From assembly GCA_030602705.1 (NCBI GenBank), contig JAUVZF010000019.1:1-56375 (forward strand): a stretch of 56,375 nt of DNA. Reading direction: 5' to 3'. Shown in pieces: positions 51,792 through 56,375 of this stretch. This DNA comes from Planctomycetota bacterium. Lineage in GTDB: Bacteria; Planctomycetota; Phycisphaerae; FEN-1346. The first letter of the stretch is position 1, and each line of letters opens with the position of its first letter. Both the position numbers and the translations under genes were made by a program. The notes under the pieces were generated by a model. The model did not search any database. It was not told where the DNA came from and was given only the letters and a program-made list of their open reading frames with translations.

Positions 51792-53021
51792 CTAAGACGA
51801 AGCAGCGTCGGCGGGCGCAGGGCTCGTCTTCGGCCCCTTCGCCGGTTTCGGCTTGAAGGCCAGGGCCTGCTCCCGCGTCCAGACGCCGGGAATCTTCTGG
51901 CCGCACGAGGCGCAGCCGCCGTCGCGCAGGCCGGAGGCGTCGGTGTTGTACCCGACCCGCTTGATGACCACTTTTCCGCATTTCGGGCAGTAGGTGTTGC
52001 TGCCTTCGTGAAACGCCACGTTGCCGACGTAGACGTAGCGCAGACCGGCGTCCATCGCGATCTTGCGGGCGCGGTCGAGCGTCGCAATGGGCGTGGGCGG
52101 CAGGTTCTTCACGCGATAGGTGGGGTGGAACCGTGAGAAATGGAGCGGTACGTCCCGGCCCATGTGCGAGACGAGCCACTTGGCCATCTGCGCGGTCTCG
52201 GCCGGAGAATCGTTCAGCGTCGGGATCAGCAGGACCACGACCTCCGTGTGGATGCCGATGTCCGTAAGCACCTCGAGCGCTTCAAGCACCGGCTTCAGGT
52301 GGGCGGCACACTGCTGCGTGTAAAACTTCTCGGTGAAGGCCTTCAGGTCCACCTTGACGCCGGTCAGATGCTTACACAGTTGCCGGAGGGCGGGCTCGCG
52401 GATATAGCCGTTCGAGATCATGACGCTGCCGACGCCGCGGGCGCGTCCGGCGGCGGCCGCATCGTGCATGTATTCGTAGAAGACCACCGGCTCGCTGTAG
52501 GTGAAGGCCATCGTGGGCGCTGCTCGCGTCCGGGCGATGCGGACGAGGTTCTCGGGCGGAATCAGGAGGCTCTCAACCTGTTCGGGCCGGTACTGGCTGA
52601 TCCGCCAGTTCTGGCAGAACTTGCATTCCATGTTGCAGCCGGCGGTCGCGACGCTCAGGGCCGTCGTCCGCGGCAGGTAATGATACAGGGGCTTCTTCTC
52701 GATCGGGTCGATGTTGATGCTGCACAGGTTGCCGTAGACGAGGGTCTTGTAGTCGCCGCCCTGGTTTTCGCGGACACCGCAGTACCCGCGTTCGACCTCG
52801 GCCACGACGCACTCGCGCGGGCACAGGGTGCAGCGGACCGCCTTATCGGGCAGCCGCTCGAACCACATGGCGTCGCGGACGGCGGCCTGCGGATGGGCGC
52901 CGTCGGTCACGCCGCTGCCGGCGACGTCCTCGGCGAGCACCCGCGCGGCGCACAGTGCGCAGGCCCCCGCCCCGGCGGCTCGCAGGAACTCGCGGCGGGT
53001 TGTGGAGGGCTCCGTATTCAT
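51792..53021 (-). CDS. AmmeMemoRadiSam system radical SAM enzyme with Tat-type signal
   Basis: The 409-aa product starts with a twin-arginine signal (TTRREFLRAAGAG then a hydrophobic stretch). It has the radical SAM cluster CxxxCxxC in TAGCNMECKFCQNWR and flanking family blocks (CTLCPRECVVAEVERGYCGV before it, MAFTYSEPVVFYEYM and HFSRFHPTYRVKNLPPTP after it). The C-terminus adds a four-cysteine zinc-ribbon-like part (CPKCGKVV, CASCGQ). It is the radical SAM member of the AMMECR1/Memo/radical SAM set, whose chemistry is unknown. The ATG overlaps the stop of the DUF362 gene as ATGA. A longer start at GTG 53036 is possible but would weaken the Tat layout only slightly. Confidence 0.9.
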   Translation of the reverse strand: MNTEPSTTRREFLRAAGAGACALCAARVLAEDVAGSGVTDGAHPQAAVRDAMWFERLPDKAVRCTLCPRECVVAEVERGYCGVRENQGGDYKTLVYGNLCSINIDPIEKKPLYHYLPRTTALSVATAGCNMECKFCQNWRISQYRPEQVESLLIPPENLVRIARTRAAPTMAFTYSEPVVFYEYMHDAAAAGRARGVGSVMISNGYIREPALRQLCKHLTGVKVDLKAFTEKFYTQQCAAHLKPVLEALEVLTDIGIHTEVVVLLIPTLNDSPAETAQMAKWLVSHMGRDVPLHFSRFHPTYRVKNLPPTPIATLDRARKIAMDAGLRYVYVGNVAFHEGSNTYCPKCGKVVIKRVGYNTDASGLRDGGCASCGQKIPGVWTREQALAFKPKPAKGPKTSPAPADAASS

Positions 53022-54064
53022 CCCACGTCCAACCACACTCTACCGATACTAACGACTTCGATGCGTTCGAGTTTTGCCGTTCCCAGGCCGCGCGCCTCGC
53101 CGCTTGCGATGTGCCGGGCGGGCCGCTTCTCGGCCTCGAAGGGTTTCATCCCCACGGCGGCGCGCTTTCGCTCCAGAATCTCGCACCCCACGCGGTCGGC
53201 CGCAACGGGGTCGGTGCTCAGGATCAGGCCGCCGTACGGCCACTGCCACTGGCGTCGCGGGGCCGGACCGCCGTGATACTGCGGCCGGGTGGCGTCGGAG
53301 AGGACCAGTCGAAGGCGGTCGCGGATGGGTTTCTGCGCGCAGGCATCCGCGATGAACGGATCGCACCCGTCGTCGTGGTACTTGTTCGGGTTGTGGATGG
53401 CGCCGTAGAAGTTTTTCATCACCCCCGTGATGCCGGCCAGGTTGTGGTCTTTGAGGATCGCCGCGCTCGCCAGCGCCGTGCACTCGTCGAGAACGATGCG
53501 GCTGATGAGGCTGCCGGTCGCGCCGCTCGTGTACACGTCGGCCGAGTACCCGCCGCCCGGGCGGGAACTCAGCGCGTCGGTGCCGAAACACCGGACGCCG
53601 TCGCCGGTTCCCTTGAGCGTGTAGCCGGCAGCCCTGAGTTCGCGGCTGGTCCGGTCCCACAGCGTGACGCGCTCGGGGGGCAGGCCGATGGCGCCCACCG
53701 CTGCGGCCAACCCCAACGCGACCGCGGGCTTCGTCGGCAGTCCCAGACAGTTCACCTTGACGGCGAGACGGTCCTCGGGCTTGAACCACCGGGCCCAGGC
53801 ATCGGCCGCCTTCGCGTCGCCCGCCAGGGCGCGGGCGGCCTCGTCGAGCAGTTCGCGGACACGCTTCGGCGCAGGGCCCTGCCCGTCGGCCGCCAGGGCA
53901 TCGTGACGGATAATGACGACGCGCGACCTGTTCGGCGAGGGCGGCGGCGACTCGGCGCACGACGCCAACGGGAGCGCCGACGCGGCGCTTGCCGCGACCG
54001 TCGAGGTGGCTGCCGCGCGGGCCAGAAAGGTGCGCCGCGTCATCCTGTCGGAACAGCGGGTCAT
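53018..54064 (-). CDS. DUF362-domain protein with Tat signal and lipobox
   Basis: The 348-aa product opens with a twin-arginine motif (MTRRTFLARAAATS), a hydrophobic stretch and LASC, which fits a Tat-exported lipoprotein. The body is a DUF362 domain: LAVKVNCLG near the start, ILKDHNLAGITGVMKNFYGAIHNPNKYH in the middle, and PVAADRVGCEIL near the end. The domain is known from iron-sulfur-linked proteins and from genes near radical SAM enzymes. GGAAGAGG precedes the ATG at 54064. It sits between the AMMECR1-Memo fusion (51 bp upstream) and the radical SAM gene (ATGA overlap). Confidence 0.87.
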   Translation of the reverse strand: MTRCSDRMTRRTFLARAAATSTVAASAASALPLASCAESPPPSPNRSRVVIIRHDALAADGQGPAPKRVRELLDEAARALAGDAKAADAWARWFKPEDRLAVKVNCLGLPTKPAVALGLAAAVGAIGLPPERVTLWDRTSRELRAAGYTLKGTGDGVRCFGTDALSSRPGGGYSADVYTSGATGSLISRIVLDECTALASAAILKDHNLAGITGVMKNFYGAIHNPNKYHDDGCDPFIADACAQKPIRDRLRLVLSDATRPQYHGGPAPRRQWQWPYGGLILSTDPVAADRVGCEILERKRAAVGMKPFEAEKRPARHIASGEARGLGTAKLERIEVVSIGRVWLDVG

Positions 54065-54115
54065 CGTCGCCTCTTCCTTCCGGCCGGGCACGAGCGCCCG
54101 CGACCGGCCGGCAAC

Positions 54116-55780
54116 TCATTTTTTCGGCTTTTCCTCGTGAAAGACCTGAGCGGTAAACCGGGAGACCTCCGTCTGCGGATCCTTCCAGGCGTCGCTCGGC
54201 AGCCCCGCTTTGCCGCACAGGTGTGTGAGGTACTGCGTGCGGTCCCACCCCTGTTCGCCGGGGACCTGCGGCAGGAAGACGCCCCGGTTGCGGCCGCGCG
54301 CCATGATGAGGCCGTCGCGCCCGACGACGATCGTCTCGAGATCGTGCACACGGCGCGTCGGCGAGAGGACGGAGATCTCGACCGTCAGGGCCGGCGCTTC
54401 GGCTTCCGTAATCGGATTGCCCACAAACCGATGGTCCTTACAGGCCTGGCAGGTGTTCTGGATGATCGACTCGTACAGCGGCCCGACGGCCACGATGTGG
54501 CCGATGCATCCGCGGAGTCGTCCGGCGTTCTTCAGCGTGACGAATGCGGCGCCGCGTGCTTTCAGGGCCGCCGTCAGTTGGTACTTGGCCGGATCCACCT
54601 TGGGTTTCTCGCCCGTTTTGAGGAAGTGCGAGACGGCCTCGCGTGCCAGGCGCAGGAGCGTCTGTTTCTCTGCGTCCGTCAGGCCCTCCCCTGCCCGCCA
54701 GAAGGCGATCGACGTGTAGGTCACGGAGTTCGTCCAGTCGCCGGTCTGCCGGCCGCTGGTGTCCATTGCCACGGGAGCGGCACGGACGTCTTGCCACGGC
54801 TCAACGATCTTAAGGAGCAGGCAGATGGGGTTGCGGCCGCAGATCGTGTCCCTGGTGCGAGTCAGGTGCTGTTTGAAACCGGGAAGGTCGATCTGGGTGA
54901 TGCGGTAGACGGCCACGTTGTTGAGCGCCTGGAGGTTCTTTGCGATGTTGTCGTGAAACGGCACGTAGCCGAAGTTCGGCCCGTAATGCGTGAAATCGCT
55001 GCTGACGACGAGTAGAGTCCCGTCTGCGGTCAGGGGGCGAACGGCATCGGCAAGGGTCGAGCGCTGCTCGTCCGTCAGGTCGCCCACGAGCAGTTCGACC
55101 ATGCGGAAGTCCTTGATGGCACGCTGGAGAAACGGCAGTTGGTTCTCGCACGACCACTCCGTCTTATGGGGGGCGGGCTGCTCTGTTACCACCGGACACC
55201 GCAGCAGGGCGTCCCTTGCCTCGATATCCACCGGGATGCTGCCGAGCGGCGTCTCGTAGGCGTCCACGCGCAAGACGGTGGCGCCGCGGATGCGCATCTG
55301 GTGGCTGAGGCCGATTAGAATGACCCGCTTGTACGCGCCCCCTTTGACCGTCACGTACGCCTTCCCCGCGACGGAGCCGGAGTACTGGTAGCCGGCATGC
55401 GGCACAATGAGTGCGACCGGCGGCGCCCCCAGATCGGGCGGCTGAACCGACAGATAAGCGTCCACGAGGCGGCCGAGCCGGTCCGGGTCGGCCGGGAACC
55501 ACCGCCCTGCCCCGGCGCAAGCGTGGACCTTGCCGCCGGGCGCAGAGGCATTGGCCTCGGCGACCTTCGGCTCTGAGGGCCTGGCCGCCGCGGGCTCAGG
55601 CGGCGCCGGTTCGGCAGACATGGCATGCTCCTTCACGTTGGCGTCGGGGGGGGCTTCGGCGGCAGCGGTTGAGCCGGGTGTGGCCTCCTCGGCCGAACAG
55701 GAAGCGACCAGGCACATGCTGGCGGCGGCTAACGCCGGCAGGACAGCCCAGGTGAAACGATGACGGCAAGGCGTGATCAT
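54116..55780 (-). CDS. AmmeMemoRadiSam system protein B/A fusion (Memo + AMMECR1), lipoprotein
   Basis: The 554-aa product has a lipoprotein signal ending LVASC at Cys28 and an Ala/Pro-rich spacer to about residue 95. It then has a Memo domain (ALIVPHAGYQYSGSVAGKAY, LIGLSHQMRIRGA, VVSSDFTHYG, with conserved His residues) to about 345. After a linker comes an AMMECR1 domain (about 365-550: GAAFVTLKNAGRLRGCIGHI, ALTVEISVLSPTRRV, GVFLPQVPGEQGWD). The two domains often occur as partner genes; here they are one protein directed to the envelope. GGAGG stands eight bases before the ATG at 55780. It heads a three-gene operon behind the promoter at 55835-55863. Confidence 0.9.
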   Translation of the reverse strand: MITPCRHRFTWAVLPALAAASMCLVASCSAEEATPGSTAAAEAPPDANVKEHAMSAEPAPPEPAAARPSEPKVAEANASAPGGKVHACAGAGRWFPADPDRLGRLVDAYLSVQPPDLGAPPVALIVPHAGYQYSGSVAGKAYVTVKGGAYKRVILIGLSHQMRIRGATVLRVDAYETPLGSIPVDIEARDALLRCPVVTEQPAPHKTEWSCENQLPFLQRAIKDFRMVELLVGDLTDEQRSTLADAVRPLTADGTLLVVSSDFTHYGPNFGYVPFHDNIAKNLQALNNVAVYRITQIDLPGFKQHLTRTRDTICGRNPICLLLKIVEPWQDVRAAPVAMDTSGRQTGDWTNSVTYTSIAFWRAGEGLTDAEKQTLLRLAREAVSHFLKTGEKPKVDPAKYQLTAALKARGAAFVTLKNAGRLRGCIGHIVAVGPLYESIIQNTCQACKDHRFVGNPITEAEAPALTVEISVLSPTRRVHDLETIVVGRDGLIMARGRNRGVFLPQVPGEQGWDRTQYLTHLCGKAGLPSDAWKDPQTEVSRFTAQVFHEEKPKK

Positions 55781-55834
55781 GGCCGGCCTCCGGCTAACGG
55801 GAACCGTTGTAGTACAGGCCTCTCGGCTGCTGTG

Positions 55835-55863
55835 ATTATAACCTCGGCAGGACGCCAAGACAA
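55835..55863 (-). promoter_or_regulatory. promoter of the AmmeMemoRadiSam operon
   Basis: On the minus strand TTGTCT (55863-55858) and TATAAT (55840-55835) with a 17-bp spacer, leader about 48 nt. Confidence 0.65.
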
Positions 55864-55931
55864 CACGCGCCGGTCAACGAAGCCGCCCGAAGGCCGTGCG
55901 CCGGCCGCAGGCGCGGCGGCAAGCCTGTCTG

Positions 55932-56289
55932 GCTGGCCCAAACATGCGGCGTGTTGCATAACACTTACGTCAATTTTGACCTTGCCGAAACGGTCAAATG
56001 CGCGTTTTTTTTGGCTCCGAGCCTTGTTTCTGGGCCGTGAGGGGTGATTTGGGCCCAAATGTTAAGATAGGTAAGGCAAAACGCGCTGGTTTTTGATCCG
56101 TTTTTGCGATTTATGTGTCCGTTTTGTTCCGTTTTTGTTCCGTTTTGTTCCGTTTTTGAGGGGTTTTGAAGGGGGCAAAATTGATGTAAGTGCACAAGGC
56201 CGAAACGCAACCGGCGAGCGCGACGCCGCAGGGACCGAAAAGTTGTTAGAGTTCTAACAAAATGGAGGGAGGGGGCCGGAGATTGTTAG
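55932..56289. repeat. 357-bp dispersed repeat, copy 2
   Basis: Same orientation as 7268-7624. It matches copy 1 until GATTGTTAG (56281-56289) and then diverges fully, exactly where copy 1 goes on with its second TGTTAGAGTTCTAACA. Confidence 0.8.
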
Positions 56290-56375
56290 CCCACATTATT
56301 CACGAGATCTGCCGGTCCGCGCATAGCAAAGGCCTCGAAGTCCTTGTAGAATGCGGGTAACAGAAGCCTGCAGTC
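56286..56375 (-). CDS. C-terminal fragment of an unidentified gene running off the window
   Basis: The frame is open from the window edge for 29 codons and ends FAMRGPADLVNNVG, stop at 56286-56288. It contains AFYKDFEAFAMRGPADLV, which looks like protein rather than chance. Because its stop lies at the exact point where the 357-bp repeat breaks off, it may be the end of a transposase in an inserted element. I cannot name the family. Low confidence. Confidence 0.4.
   Translation of the reverse strand, partial: DCRLLLPAFYKDFEAFAMRGPADLVNNVG

Overview
The window looks like chromosomal DNA from a GC-rich Planctomycetota bacterium, probably a Phycisphaerae-like lineage known from metagenomes. The signs are three PEP-CTERM sorting signals, a LEPR-XLL signal with dockerin-like repeats, a HYExAFE protein, T5SS/PEP-CTERM-associated repeats, many exported proteins of unknown function, and many short dispersed palindromic repeats. 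I see no rRNA, tRNA or CRISPR array, and no complete phage or plasmid module. The lineage is an inference from protein signatures, not a phylogeny.

Layout. 0.06-7.2 kb: two paralogous giant exported proteins read leftward, and a divergent cyclase-family hydrolase. 7.2-11.4 kb: a repeat-rich accessory stretch in which an OLD-type ATPase/TOPRIM gene is split by an IS256-family element with a 9-bp target duplication; the gene is enclosed by an inverted pair of REP-like sequences. 11.7-17.5 kb: a surface-protein island (LEPR-XLL/dockerin-like protein, a frameshifted mini PEP-CTERM gene, a large PEP-CTERM protein and a MITE-like element) enclosed by 177/179-bp direct repeats. 17.6-22.9 kb: rhamnulokinase, small hypotheticals and an exported Gly/Arg/Met-repeat plus LTxxQ-like protein. 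22.9-27.1 kb: NADP-type glutamate dehydrogenase divergent from an NfnAB-type transhydrogenase pair. 27.2-31.9 kb: a leftward run of three small membrane proteins, biotin synthase, a ketoacyl synthase and a MATE exporter. 32.0-34.6 kb: HYExAFE protein, histidyl-tRNA synthetase and a lipoprotein. 34.8-37.3 kb: a second PEP-CTERM gene enclosed by 51-bp direct repeats, one of which contains the 3' end of pssA. 37.2-39.8 kb: pssA, psd, a cysteine-cluster protein and a 6-phospho-3-hexuloisomerase. 40.0-43.4 kb: a sugar kinase/nucleotidyltransferase fusion and a uronate-isomerase-like protein. 43.5-50.0 kb: a TPR protein, a secreted hypothetical, nitroreductase-hslV-hslU and a membrane spermidine-synthase-like protein. 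50.1-51.7 kb: a transposase remnant, a membrane protein and a GIY-YIG nuclease enclosed by inverted repeats. 51.8-55.8 kb: an AMMECR1-Memo / DUF362 / radical SAM operon whose three products all carry export signals. The last 450 bp hold the second copy of the 357-bp repeat seen at 7.3 kb, cut by a partial reading frame.

The most notable observations are these. (1) The two full-length PEP-CTERM genes share an organisation: a consensus-like promoter with a 16-bp spacer, then an intrinsic terminator in the 5' leader, then the gene, with each locus bracketed by direct repeats. (2) A complete AmmeMemoRadiSam set appears to be moved to the cell envelope. (3) Intergenic palindromes change sequence but keep their pairing. 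(4) Two nuclease-like accessory genes are each bracketed by inverted REP-like sequences.
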